A DNA stretch of 43,148 bases from Acanthamoeba lenticulata. Its lineage: Eukaryota > Discosea > Longamoebia > Acanthamoebidae. The translations under genes and the position numbers were made by a program. The notes under the pieces were generated by a model, which was given only the letters and a program-made list of their open reading frames with translations, ran no database searches and was not told where the DNA came from. The stretch covers positions 1 through 43,148 of the forward strand of contig NAVB01000581.1 of assembly GCA_002179805.1 (NCBI GenBank), written 5' to 3'. Positions 17,771 through 29,674 of this stretch are shown here, piece by piece (within the stretch, counting starts at the first letter, position 1; every line of letters starts with the position of its first letter).

Positions 17771-20700
17771 TCAGGGGAATGCGCCGTAGTGGGCGTCGTG
17801 GAGGTCGCGGTTAATCTCGTCGATATTGCCCTCGTAGAGGGCGCCGTAGAGCTCCAGCCCCGACAGCACCAAAAAGTTGTGGTTGGACGAGTTGTGGCCC
17901 TGGTCCCGTCATACCAGACAAGCCGCAGGTCAGCTTAAAAAAGCAACAGTAAAAATACCAATAAAGAATACTAATTAAATGAATTAATTAAATGCACACC
18001 GTTTGAAGGATGCGGAACAGGCGGTAGGCCTTGGTCTGGCCCTCGATCGGCCACGAGTGCGTCGCAAACAAATCGTTAAGGGACTTTTTGTTGTTTGTTT
18101 CGTTTTTTTTTGTAAGTTGGAAAAAATGAAATAAATTAATGAATAAAGAAAGAAAAAGGTACCTCGTCGTTGACGTGGCGCCGTAGCAGCGACCATGTGG
18201 TGCCGTCGACGGAGCCCTGAAAGTCCCACGTGCGGAGGCTGTCGGCCTTGAAGGTGCCGCCGTGCCGCACCGCGTAGTAGGTGGGCACCACGGCCCGGTT
18301 GGGCCCGAGGTCGAGCTGCACCCACGAGGCCGGGACGTCCTTGGTCCAGAACTCGGACGGGTCCTGGAAGAAGACGCTGGTGTGGTCGCCCTTCTCGATC
18401 GACGAGATGGTCACCTTCACGCGGCCGCACAGGGCCGGGTTTTGCCACGAGTCCGTGCCCGAGTTGGTGCCGATCCACCAGAAGATGTCGTTGTTCTCCA
18501 CGCCCGCCTGGTGCTCGAACTCGATCCCGTACGAGACCCGCTCCTGCAGCCTGCCCAATAAAAATAAAATATAAAAAAATTAAAAATGAATATTAACATA
18601 TTAATAAATTTCTACTAAACAAAGAATAAATATTTTAAAAAGCAAGAAAAATCGAACCTGGGGTTGTCGTCGTCTTTGGACTGCTTGAGGTCCGGATGCT
18701 TCTGGTCGCGGACGATGGCCAAGAGGGCCTCCACCAGGAGATGCCGCGGCACCAGCGGGTTGCGCGCCGCCTGTGTGGCACACGATTTCGGGAGGTCAGA
18801 GCGATGCGCGTTTGCTTCCCCACAACCAGAAGAGGGCGCGAGCGAGCGAGCGGACCTCCTCGAGCTGCTCGTAGGAGAGCCACCGGAAGCGGACGGCCTC
18901 CATCAGCTCGTTGATCTGCTCTTCGGTCAGGGCGGCCCGATGCACCTGCACGCCAAGGCCCAGACGCCAAGGAGGGTGACGTCAGCCTTTTGCCTTGCTG
19001 ACGTCAGCAACAGCGGTGGCAATGACAAGAACCCCGACGTAGGCGCAGACGGTGTGGAAGAGGTGGTGCTCGCTCTTGATCGCCAGGTAGCGATGGTGGA
19101 GGAGCAGCATGAGGACCTCGACCGGGAGGAACGTGTAGTCAGCCGCGGCCAGCGCCGGATGCGAAAAATTCTTGGCCACGACGAGGAGGCACTTGTGGAG
19201 GACCTCCTCGCTGTTGAACTCGATGGCGCGCTTCAGGCGCAGCAGCGCGTTGTCGCGCGACAGCGTCTGGTGGACGTAATCGCTGCACAGCTGGTGCAGA
19301 TCCTGCACCAGGTAGTGGTCGGCCATCGCCAGCAGCGGGACCACGTTGTCCTCCCCGATCGTCACATGGCCCTGGTAGATGAACTGCACACACACACGCC
19401 CGCCCGTGATGACGTCAGCAAACGACGATGACGATGATGATGACGTCAGCAGCGCGTGGGCCTCAACCTGGAGGACGAGCGGGAAGACGCGGGCCGGGTC
19501 GGGGAAGCGGAGGAGGATGCGCGTCTGGCGGCCCTCGCGGAAGTTGCACAACAGCAGCCGCGAGAAGTACTCGGACGAGTAGGCCAGCAGCAGCCGATGC
19601 ACGCGGTACTCTGCGCCCTGCGTTGACACGCGTGAGGGAGAGAGTCAGTCAGTCAGTCGTCAAGCCAGCGCACCCGGGGCGGCACCTCGCATTCGAGCGT
19701 GAGGTCGGTGTAGTCGCCACTCTCGAGAAAGTGGCGGAAGCCGTCGCGAAAGATGTCGGCCTCGCAGCGCTTGGGCTTGACCCTCTTGGCGGTGGCCACG
19801 CGGCCCTCGTCGTCCTCGCTGGCATTCGTGTCGACAACCCCAGCAGCGCTGGCGCTCGTGCTGCGGCGGTGAAGGGATGACAACACCGACGGCGGCGAAA
19901 CGCTCAGCGTCGAGGCAGCAGTCGTCGTCGTCGTTGTCGTCGATAATGACGGCATCGACGTCGACGCGGAGTTGGGCACGAGCATGTCCAACGTGGACGT
20001 GGTTGATGTCGAGGTGTTGAGCGCCAGAGATGGCGACGACGATGATGATGACAACATCTGCTGCAAGGTCGAGGAGGGCGACGTGGAGAGGCCCGCCCGG
20101 CGCCCCGAGTCGTCGCGCTTCTTGTGGGCCTTGCTGGCCTTCTTGGACGACCGGCGCTTGGCCTTGCCGCTGCTGCTGCCGCCGCTGGACCGGGGCGACG
20201 TCAACCCGGCGGCCTCGTCGCTGCCCGTGGCGAAGGGCGACGCCGGGCCGCAGGGCGACGAGCCGGGCGAGAACGACGTCGAGCCGCAGCTGCTGCGCTG
20301 GTCGTGGTTGCCGGCCGAGAACGACGACCGGTCCGTCCCAAAGCTCGCGTTCAGGAGGAATTTGCCACCACTCGTGGCGGGCTCGCTCCAATCTGGAACC
20401 GAGACACACACACATGGACATGTTGTTGCGGTTGGTGAGGACGACGATGATGATGGTGAACATGACGCATGTTCAATCGTGTGCCGTACCAGAAAAGTAG
20501 GTGGAGACAGGAGGCGATGACGAGGTGGCCGACCAGTCGCCTGTGCCCTGGCTCACCGACAGCGTCAGCTGGTGCTGTGGTAGTGGTGGCGATGGGCTGC
20601 CCGCGGCGGCCGGCACCGAGGAGGACGAGGACGAGGCCGACGCGTTGTAGAAATCCGAGCGCGGAGGGGACAACATCGACGAATTCATGAATGCGGTTGG

Positions 20701-20919
20701 CACGGGCGGGGACGAGGGCGGTGAGGTGGAGGGAGAGGAAGAAGATAAAAGAGAGGAGGAGCTCTTGGACTGCCGCTTCTTGTGCTTCTTGCTCATCTTG
20801 GTCTTCTTGAGTGCATCGATGAGAAAGCTGCTCCCCGACGAGGCGCCCCTCAATCGTTGCTGCTGCTGTTGCGGTTGATTTTTGCCCGCCTCCCGGGCAG
20901 TGCCGCCGCCCAGATCCAT
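17771..20919 (-). CDS. BTB-BACK protein with C-terminal F5/8 type C (discoidin-like) domain
   Basis: Nine minus-strand exons (20919-20490, 20392-19686, 19617-19468, 19383-19039, 18945-18856, 18770-18658, 18550-18163, 18083-18000, 17899-17771) join in phase to 811 aa. The first 350 residues are Ser/Thr-rich with basic patches. The BTB domain (about 355-475) contains YTDLTLECEGAEYRVHRLLL, AYSSEYFSRLL and FIYQGHVTIGEDNV. A BACK domain follows (LLRLKRAIEFNSEEVL ... VRFRWLSYEQLEE). Residues 612-800 resemble an F5/8C domain (IFWWIGTNSG, VQLDLGPNRAVVPTYYAVRH, TKAYRLFRILQTGHNSSNH, LSGLELYG). This order recalls BTBD9. Proteins of this kind are usually Cullin-3 substrate adaptors. I chose the Met at 20919; upstream in-frame sequence looks like leader. 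Confidence 0.82.
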
Positions 20920-21134
20920 GATATATATCAGCACCAGCCCAGGGAGGACGAGGGGAACTTCTTTGCCCGAGCTTGGAACTGTCGGTAGACGACTTTGCAG
21001 AACTGAATATTCCTCACGTTTATTATCAAGCTTTAAGAAGGCGGCTGACTTGTTGTGAACTGTCACGGTTTTGAATCCAAAACGAGCGGCGGAGCAAGCA
21101 CAAGGTGTTGTGGCCATTTTTTGGTCTCGAGTTC
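20920..21134. promoter_or_regulatory. Divergent promoter region, BTB gene / GEF-kinase gene
   Basis: These 215 bp lie between divergent starts. The sequence ATGATATATATC overlaps the BTB start codon at 20917-20928; it is TATA-like but far too close to the ATG to act as a normal TATA box for that gene. An AT-rich block (ACTGAATATTCC ... TTTATTATCAAGC) lies at 21001-21032. Confidence 0.35.
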
Positions 21135-24100
21135 ATGGACGCTGGCCCACCCAAAGGCTCGGTGCTGCAGCAGAAGCATGGCAGTTTTATAGGTGGACCT
21201 CGGCAGCCTCCGCTTCGGGGCGATAGCGCCCCCCGTGCGCGCCCAGTCGCTGGCTTCCTCAACTGGGCCAACAGCGACACCACATGGCAGAGGCGCTTCT
21301 TCGTGCTCCACGAGGGCTGGTTCTACCGCTTCCCAAACGATAACGTCGTGCGGCCTCCCGCCCCCAACAAAGGCCTTTTCTCCTTCCGCTTCTTAGTGTA
21401 GATCTAATCGTTCAAATGTCGTGTAGAAAGCCAGGCCCGAGGCAGCGCTGCTGGTGGCCGGCGGCGTTGTGGACACGCCCGACACACAGGGGCTCGCGGT
21501 CGCCTCGGCCGAGGCCAACGTGTTCCGCATCACCACGCGTACGCGTCCGAGCCTATGCTTGCTTGGTTCTGCCAGCTGGAGCAGAAACAGCAAACGTGCT
21601 CATGTGTTTGCACTCGAGCGCAGGAGGCGGCGGCGAGGTGTTTCGGTTCAACGCCGAGTCCGAGGCCGAGATGAGCATGTGGATGCGCGCGCTACTCACC
21701 GCCTCGGTGGACACCGAAGCGGCCCCGCCCTCCCCGCGCGCCTACAACGCTTCCCCGCGTCCGCCGCCGATGGTCTCCCCACGCACGGCACCGATGCGAG
21801 GCCCGTCCACCGCCGGCCTCGCGAGGTCGGGTTCGGGCGCCTTGCCCGTGACGGCGGCGGGCCCGCAGCAGCAGCAACAGCAGCGGCCTTTGCGCATGGC
21901 CTCGACCCCGGACCTCGCCACGAGATCGACCCCGGTGCTCGCCACTTCTTCCCACCGCTTGGCGCAACCGTCGCCGCGCGTTGCGCCGTCGGCGTCGGCG
22001 TCGAGCCCTTCGCCGTCGGGTCCTTTGCCTCGCGCGGGGTCATCGCCTTTGGCAACAGCCTCGACGCTGCGTCCGACGTCATCGCCTGTGGTTTCGTCAC
22101 GCCCGCCGCCTCCGCTGTCGTTGCGCCCATCGGCTTCGCCGCGGCCTCCGCCCGCGCGGCCCAGCGGCGTCGGCGGCAGCGCCATCGCGAGGTCGGCCTC
22201 GGCGAGCACCCCGCCGACGCCGCAGGCGGGCGCGCTCAAGGCTACCACCGCGGCCGCCGCCCCACGGCGAGCGACGACCAACGCCGAGCCCGCAGCGGCG
22301 GCGGCGACAACGGCGACGGCGACGGCGGGGCCGCGGCGGCCCGAGCCCCAAGCCAACAAGGCCCCGACGCCGGCGCCGACGTGGGTCAAGCCAGAGGTCT
22401 CGCCAGCCGCGGCGGCCGAGGCCTCCACGAGTCCGGCGGCTGCGGCCTCAGCCGAAGTCAAGCCGCTTAACGCACGGGCCGTCGAGCGGGGCATCTCGAG
22501 GCTGCAGGCCGTCGTGCGGGGCCGCCGAGCCCGGCGGCGCTACGCCGAACTCAGTGCGCGCACGCCCTTACCTGCGCGCGCTTGCTCGCTCGGGACTGAC
22601 GCGGCCGCGTGCGGGCGGGCGGACAGAGGCGATGGCGCGCAAGAGGCGAAACGTGGCCGAGGAGATCGTCCAGACGGAGAAGAACTACGTGGCGCTGCTC
22701 CTCACCACGATCGAGGTCATCTTCCAGCCGCTCGACAAGCTCAACGAACGGCTCGACGCCGCCCAGTCGTCCCAGACCACGCGCCTCGACGTGCGCTTCC
22801 TGAAGCTTTTGAGTTCAGCGCGTTTGTTTGGGTCGTACGTGAGCTCACGCACACTCTTGGGCGGACGGGCGGGTGGCGAGGCAGTTGACGCAGCTGCACA
22901 CCAACAGCCAGCAGATCCTCAAGATCCACTCGCGCCTGGCCACCGCGCTCCAGGCGGCCATCGCGTCCTACGCACAAACCGGCAGCCGCCTGGGCTCCAT
23001 CTTCAACAGCCTCGTGCGTCTTGACTATTTTTATCTAATTTTATTTTATTTTTGTTTTGTTTTGTTTTGTTTTTTGTTCAATTTATCTAGAATTAATATT
23101 AATGAAATACATATTATTTTTTAAAAAATGGTGGTTTGCAGTTGCTGGCGCCGGGCCTGTTCACGCCAGAGTACGCGGCGACCTACGTGCAGTACGTGGT
23201 CAGCTACGAGAAGGCCGTGCAGGCCTACCACCAGGCCCTCAACTTCCACTCCTACAAGAGCTTCTTTGACGTGCGTGCGAGCATGCCCGCGTGGCCCAGC
23301 AACTGGCCGAACTCACCGACGCGCGCTTGTGCGCTTGGGGCATGAGAGAACAGGTGGCGATCACGCACTACCGGTGTAACGCGCTCGATTTCTGCTCGCT
23401 GGTCATCGGGCCCGTCCAGCGGATCCCGCGCTACGTGCTCTTGCTCAAGGTCGCTCCCGGCCATGTCCATGTGTTATGCTTGAGGAGACCTCCGCCCTTC
23501 TATCTCATCTGACCTCATGGTGGTGTTCCACGGGCATGCGCAGGAGCTTCTCAAGCACACATGGCCGGAGCACTGCGACTACGACCAGGTGCGCCTGGCC
23601 CTGGAGCGCATCTCGCAGATTGCAGAGGATGGTACGCGTTGGTGGCCGTGGCAGATCTCTTTCTCTCTCTCTCTCTCTCTTTTTTTTTTTTTCCTCTCTC
23701 TCTTCGCGCCCTGACGTGGGAACGCGGGCCAGATGATCGACATCGAGCTGGACAATGAAGAGTCGTTCAGGAAAGAGATCGAAATCTTGCGTGAGTGCCG
23801 CCACACCAACATCGTGCCCTACTACGGCACCATCTACGAGCAGGACTCTGTTTGGGTGAGCGCCCCCGCCCCTCCTTCCGGTCGCTGGATTGCTTGGCTT
23901 TGGCGGGAGGCGGAGGGACGTTCTGGGACCAGCGAAAAACTCACGCACACACACACTCGCGTCGCTGGCCAGATCCTCATGGAATACTGCGCCGTGGGCT
24001 CGCTACGCGACCTCATCGACTTGTGCCGGCCCCTCACCGGTGCGTCCTCATTTATTTGTTTTTTTATTATTTTATTTTTTCTTATTTAGTAGTTGCCCAT

Positions 24101-26689
24101 CTCTCTCGGGTGCCCTTGTTTCTGCGCTGACATGGCGCGTGGTCCACAGAGATGGAGGTGGCCGTGGTGTGCTTCCACACACTAAAGGCGCTGATTTACC
24201 TACACTCGCGCAACATCATCCACCGGGACGTCAAAGCTGCCAACATCCTGCTGAACGATCAGGCCCAGGTCAAGATTGGTACTCACATCACGAGACCCTC
24301 TCTCTCTCTCTCCCCCAAACCCTTCCCGGTCCCCATCCGGCGGTCGTCTAGTCCCCAACACTCATTTGCGCCTCTCTCTCTCTCTCTCTCTTTCAATCTC
24401 TTTTTTCCAATCTCCTCACTCTCTCTCCTCTTCACTCGATTCCCATGCGCACACGTGTGCGGGACGGACAGCCGACTTTGGCGTGAGCGAACAGTTTTCG
24501 GGGCACGGCTCCCAGTCGCGTAAGTCGGACAAGGTGCTGGGCACGCCCCTCTGGATGGCTCCCGAGGTGGCCACCGCGTGCGCCCTCTCCTCCTCCGGCA
24601 AGTATGACTTCAAGGCGGTTCGTGTCTTCCTCATAATCTCTCTTTGCCTTTCTTTTTTTTTTTCTCTCTCTCTCTCTCTCTCCCTCTCCCTCTCTCGCTG
24701 ATCTTCCGTCTCTCGCTCGAGCAGGACGTGTGGTCGCTGGGCATCACCGTGATCGAGATGGTGCAAGGAGTGCCGCCCCACGCGGATATGAACCCCATGC
24801 GTGCCATGCGGTACGTTGCGCACACCCCTCCCCAGCCCACGGGGGACGGCCCCTCTCTCTCTCTCTCTCTCTCTCAAAACGCGCACACGCAAACAAGAAC
24901 CACATCCGGCCGGTACCCCACGGGAGTTGGAGGTGGCACCAACCCATGATTGGTGATGAGGATGATGTTGCTGACGGGAGGGGTTGGGGTCCTGCATCAG
25001 GATGGTGCCGCTGCGGCCTCCGCCGACGCTGGACAACCCGGAGCAGTGGTCGCCCGAGCTAAACGACTTCATCCGGCAGTGCCTGGTCAAGGGTATCCCC
25101 CCAACCCCCAAACCCAACCTCTCCTCCCAATACACGCCCAAGACAATGCCCCGCGCCATCCGCCCAGATGGATGGGGAGAGGAAAGACGGAGAAGACGAA
25201 GAAGAAGAAGAAGAAGAAGAAGAGGCCCTGATCGTTGTGGCTGTGGTGGTCGTGCGGGGGATTGGCAGACCCAAGCGAGAGGGCACGAGCGGTGGACCTG
25301 TTCATGCACCCGTTCGTCGAGCAGGTCTACTCGTCCAACGCAGAGGTCGTGCTCAAGTCGCTCATCGGGGAGTTCCGCGCGGCCAAGGAGGCCCGCGCCC
25401 GCCAGGAGGCCGAGGAGGTCACCGTCACCGTCAATCCACTACGGCTCCTGAACCGCAACTCCTCGCGGTTATCCTCGTCATCCTCCTCATCATCATCGTC
25501 GCTGGCCTCGTCGATGAGTTCCTCCGGCGAGCGACAGGCGATGATGACGAGCAGCACCGACTTTGTGGACCTGGCCTCGAGCGACACCGTCATCGTGCGC
25601 CCGGAGGACCGAGACGACGACGCAGGCGACGGCGAGCGGGCGTGGGGCACGATGGTCGTCAACTCGGAGGAAGAGGCCACCGGCCAATTCCGGCGCATGT
25701 TCTCGCCCAAGCAGCAGCAGCAGCAGACGCCTCTGGCGGCTCCTGAAGTGGAGGCGCCTGTGGGCGCTGCGGCTGAGCAGGGCGACGTCGCGCCGCCTGC
25801 CGAGGACTCGAGTGAGGCGGACAGGGCCAGAGCCAAGGCCGAGCGCAAGGCCAAGAGGAAGGAAAAGAGGAAGAAACGCGCCCAGGACAGCGAGGCTGTC
25901 GGCACGAACAAGAAGAAGCGCAAGAGCGTGGAGGACGACGCGCGGCTGCAGGAGGGCCAGCTGGAGGACGGGGAAGTTGAGGAGTGGGAGAAGTCTATTG
26001 GCGGTCGTGATGGCCGCCGGCTCCGCCGCAAGTCCATCGACGAGTTTGATGCGATGCCGGCCCCGGCCAGCCACAAGCCCAAGAAGCAGAAGAAGAAGTG
26101 CAAGGCCTTGAAGCCGACGCAGGAGGAGGAACAGCGCGAAAGTGAGGTCCAGCGACGGGAGACGGAGGCGGCGAACGCCAGGGAGCGCCAGCAGACCATG
26201 CTCGAAGAGAGCGAGGCCTTGGAGAAGCAGCTCGCCCAGATCGACTCCATCCTCGACTCCATCCGCGGGCTCAACAACCCACCACAAGCGACGTCGGCGG
26301 AGTTGGGCGAGGAGGAGGCGATGCAGGTCGAGGGTGTGACGTCTGATCGGCGCGCCAAGTCCAAGATCGAGATCCGCATGGAGCGCATGCGGGAGGAGCT
26401 CCTGGCCCAGCGCAAATCCGTGCCTGTGCCCTTCCTCGGCCGGTCGGTCTCCACGTCGGCCGTCCTCTCGGCGTCACTCGTGCCGTCAGCAGCGCGTTCG
26501 CCCACGCCGCACCGTCTCGCCACATCGGCGCCGCCCTCCAAGAGCCGAAGAGACCGGGGCTACAAGCGGACCACCAACGACGCGAGCCAGGATGTCGATG
26601 ACGGTGTGGCAACCAGCAGCCCCTGCGGCCGGACCAAAGCCCCAAAATCTCAACCAAAGGCGAAGCGGGCCAAGCTCGAACATGCCTGA
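21135..26689 (+). CDS. PH - IQ - RhoGEF (DH) - Ste20/MST-like kinase gene, broken at the kinase N-lobe
   Basis: The upstream part has exons 21135-21344, 21427-21538, 21624-22553, 22627-22790, 22885-23013, 23142-23270, 23354-23449 and 23544-23631. It encodes a PH domain (WQRRFFVLHEGWFYRF ... MSMWMRALLTA), a Ser/Pro/Ala linker, an IQ motif (RLQAVVRGRRARRRY) and a DH domain (EEIVQTEKNYVALL ... VIGPVQRIPRYVLLLKELL). The downstream part has exons 23733-23855, 23973-24039, 24150-24278, 24472-24617, 24725-24810, 25001-25092 and 25269-26689. It encodes a kinase from MIDIELDNEESF on, with IIHRDVKAANILL, ADFGVSEQF, GTPLWMAPEV and DVWSLGITVIEMVQG. The kinase resembles Hippo/MST C-lobes (PPPTLDNPEQWS ... 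CLVKDPSERA) and is followed by a long Lys/Glu-rich tail. The Gly-loop and the VAIK lysine are absent, and the phases at 23631 and 23733 disagree. One gene or two neighbours cannot be settled here. Exon edges near 22791-22884 are uncertain. Confidence 0.75.
23632..23732 (+). other. Phase-breaking (CT)n intron at the DH/kinase junction
   Basis: The segment starts GTACGC and ends GGCCAG, like a normal intron. However, the exon before it ends in phase 1 (GAG GAT G) and the exon after it begins in phase 0 (ATG ATC GAC). It contains a (CT)n/T run at about 23650-23690. The missing coding sequence would be expected to lie at this point. Confidence 0.7.
24296..24874 (+). repeat. Cluster of CT microsatellites in kinase introns
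   Basis: CT dinucleotide runs occur at about 24296-24312, 24374-24391, 24664-24684 and 24853-24874. They fall in three successive introns of the kinase half (24279-24471, 24618-24724, 24811-25000). The introns of the DH half lack them, apart from the one at the junction (23650-23690). Confidence 0.85.
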
Positions 26690-26942
26690 TGATGGGCCGC
26701 AGCCACTTCAACTCGTGTTGCTCGTTCCCGCCTAAAACAGGAAAAACAAACTTACGCTCTGTTTAGTTGGTTCGCCTTCCACGCCCGTCTTGCGAGCAAG
26801 GAGAAGCAGTAGGAGTTTTTTTTTTTTTTTTTTAAAAAAAGGATAACTTGGGCAAGGTCGTGCACACGCTGGCGTGCGGCTGTACAGGAATGGCGTGGCT
26901 TGCCTACCATGAGCCCAAGCTTTTATAAGAGGGGGAGGGGTG
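26690..26942. other. Convergent intergenic region
   Basis: These 253 bp separate the stop codons of the GEF-kinase gene (+) and NAF1 (-). It contains a run of about 18 T followed by A (26817-26840) and a perfect TATAAAAG on the minus strand at about 26922-26929. No gene is supported. The T/A run may hold polyadenylation signals for either side. Confidence 0.45.
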
Positions 26943-29435
26943 TCACGGGTTGTTGTGGGGCTGCTGCTGCTGCTGCTGCATGAGATGGCCCTGAGCGGGG
27001 TGGGGCAGGGGCACGACGGGGAACTGGCCGGGCCACGCCGGTGCCTGCTGCTGGTGCTGGTGCTGGTAGGGCGGAACGGCGCCCATGCCATACGGGGGCT
27101 GGGGCATGGGAAGCGGCATACCGCCCGTCATCATGCCCTGCTGCTGCTGCTGCATCGGCTGTTGCTGCTGGTGATGCAGCTGCGGGCTGGGCATGGGGAG
27201 GCCTCCAAGCGGAGATGGCGCTGGAGCGCCATAGGAGGGAACCGGCATGCCGTAGGGCGCCCCGTAGGAGGTCTGAGGATAGCCCACGAGACCGCCAGGA
27301 GCCGCGCCATAGGCGGGGTTGTTCATCACGTGGTCGGTCAGGTGCGCCGGGCGCTGCAGCGGCTCTGATGTGTGCAAGTGGTGTTCAGTCACAAGGCGAG
27401 TGAGCCGGACGTCGCGCGTAAGGACAAAGTCGGCTGCTATGTACCTGACGGACGCGGGCCGCCTCCGTAGTGGGCGGGAGGGGCTCCTCCACGAGACCAG
27501 CCGCCTCCGGCGAAGCCGCCCCGATTGGCGGCCCTTCGTCGCCCGCGGTCGGCTCCTCGTCCTCGTCCCCCGGAGGACGAGGGCGTCCCCGCCCGCAGAG
27601 CCATCTCTGCGTTGCCTTCCCACTCCTGGGGCTGAGCCTGCCGCCTCTTCTCCTGCAGTTGCCTGCCGGTTGTGGAAACACATCAGCCTCAACGCGGCAG
27701 ACGGCCTCCCAGCGGAGAAGCGCTCGGGCATCGATTTGGCGGGGGGGGGGCTCCTCACCTCTTGCGTTGTCGGCGGTGGAGGGCCTCCTGCTCGTCGTCG
27801 GAGAACTCGAGCTCCTGAATGATTGGGGGGGGGGGAGTCCACAGAGGAGCGCGCATGAGCTTCCTCCCTTTGCAGAGGTTTGTTGGCGGTGGGAGAGGGG
27901 AGGAGGAGGGCGCGTACATCTTCGGGCGGCTCCTCGTCGTGCTCGCCAGAGGCGTCGGAGCCCTTGCTGTAGATGACGGTCGGCTGCACGTAGGACGACG
28001 AGTTGAGCACGAAGAAGATGGGCGTGCCGGGGGCCAGGAGGGCCTCCTTGCCCTGCGCCCGCAGCCGCTCTACGCTGGCCGGCACGACCGAGTAGTAGGG
28101 CTTCTTCACCGGCCCAAACACCTCGTACACCTGCAATGCACCCCCCAAATGCACGTTGGCGGTCGCAGCTTCAAGGCGCCCGCTGGCTGAAGCAGAAGGG
28201 ATTTGGGGAGGGAGGGGTCGGGGTCCTGGGAGGGCGGACCTTGCCCACAGGCGTGCGGTCGTTGAAGCAGAGGATGTTGTCAATGTCGAGCGTCTGGCGG
28301 TGCGGGTCGGCGGCGATGACGAGGAAGCCCTCCACGAGGCCCTCCACGGCGCCGGCCTGCTCCAGTGCGCCCTCGGCCGGGATCACGAGCACCTCCTCCA
28401 TCTCGACCTGGGGCGCCTGTAATGGGGTGGCCGCGCGGTTGGGTCGGCGTCAGCAGCCCCCCTCATTGCATTGCATTGCATTGCGTGCGTGCGTGCGTGC
28501 TGAAAAGAAAGGGCCTGAGGGGAGGGGGAAGAGCAGTGGCGTACGAGCTCGTGCTTGGTGCGCGGGATCTCGCTGGCATCGAAGCCGGCCTTGGCAGCGC
28601 TGCCCTTGGCGCCCTTGCGCGGGGCGTCCTCGTCGCCGTCATGTTCGTCCGCGGCGTTGCCGCCCACGATGGCCGCCTCTTCCTCGTCGTCTTCGTCATC
28701 ATCGTCCTCATCATCGTCGTCGCCCTCCTCCTCCACACGAGGCAGGAGCGCGTCCGGGTTGCTGTACACCGGTCGCGTCGCCGACTCGGGGGCCACCCAG
28801 GCGGGCACTTCGGCCGCCAGGGCCGCCGCCTGCAAGTCGTCCTTCACCAGCGCCGCCTCGTCCTCCTCGCCGTACTCCTCCTCTGCCTCGTCCATGGCCT
28901 CAGAAGCCCTCGTCTGCTGCTGCTGTTGCTGCTGCTGCACCGCCTGTGATGGCGAAGGTGCCGTGTGCAGGAGCGTATGCAGCGCGGCCGCAGGCGGCAG
29001 CTCTTGCTGTAGCGGCAGGGCCGTGTCGGGCGGTGCGACCGCTGGCTGGTGGGCGAAAAGAGCGTGCGCAACGACGTTGGCCTCAGCCAAAGGGACCGCC
29101 TGCACAGAGGCAGCAGCAGCAGCGTTGTGGCTGGTGGTCTCCTCGTCCATGGCCGAGGAGGGGGTGGCGGGGACGGAGGCTTCTTGGTCCATGGCTGAGG
29201 AGGGCGCAGGGGCGGCAGGCGCGAAGTCGGCTAAGGCGGGAACCGGCTGGCCCGTCAAGAAGCAGGGGAGAGGAGGCTGCCCCACCCCTCCGACGTGGCT
29301 GGCCGCGAGGCCCGCGGCAGCCTCCGGAACGCTCGGGACAAGAGACGGAAGAGCCGTTGTGGAGTTCTCGACGTCCATGGCACCTCCGCCGCTTCCCTCG
29401 AGCGCGGGTGTGGGATGCTGCGGGTGCCCTTCCAT
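26943..29435 (-). CDS. NAF1: NAF1, H/ACA snoRNP assembly factor
   Basis: Six minus-strand exons (29435-28545, 28416-28240, 28130-27918, 27814-27759, 27662-27445, 27364-26943) join in phase to 658 aa. An acidic, Ala/Pro/Gln-rich N-terminal half precedes the Gar1/Naf1 core (about 298-446): VIPAEGALEQAGAVEGLVEG, DNILCFNDRTPVGKVYEVFG, FFVLNSSSYVQPTVIYSKGS and LEFSDDEQEAL. The KGSDAS...EFSDDE string is diagnostic for NAF1. An RGG-rich stretch follows (SSSGGRGRGADRGRRRA), then a Gln/Pro/Met/Tyr-rich tail. NAF1 binds dyskerin/Cbf5 in the nucleus during H/ACA RNP assembly, before Gar1 replaces it. An upstream in-frame Met (29534) is possible. It is divergent from VPS26C. Confidence 0.9.
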
Positions 29436-29674
29436 GCTTGCGAGGGTGTGTCTGATGTGCGGAGAACAGGGCCGAAGTGAGAAGCTGTGCGGAAAGTTGG
29501 GGCCTGCGCTGTACTCCGCTACTTGTATGTCCAATGTTACTTGTCGGCAGTCGACACCATATTTCTTTTTCTTTACGGAAATGCATTACAGAAGAATAGA
29601 CAAAGAAATAAATTTCATTGTGTTGGCCAAGAAAGCGAGGCGCCTCTTTCGGGTACCAAGAGGGTCGTCTCCAG
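29436..29674. promoter_or_regulatory. Divergent promoter region, NAF1 / VPS26C
   Basis: About 239 bp lie between divergent starts. An AT-rich segment (ATATTTCTTTTTCTTTACGG, about 29559-29578) stands out from its GC-rich surroundings. No further motif can be assigned. Confidence 0.35.

Noticed and set aside
25327..26541. 404-codon minus-strand frame opposite the kinase tail
   Set aside because: It is Ser/Arg/Ala shadow sequence of a Glu/Lys-rich sense frame; no domains.
26918..26932. TATAAAAG on the minus strand as a promoter
   Set aside because: It lies in a convergent 3' region and would only drive antisense transcription into the GEF-kinase gene; no start codon with a coding frame follows.
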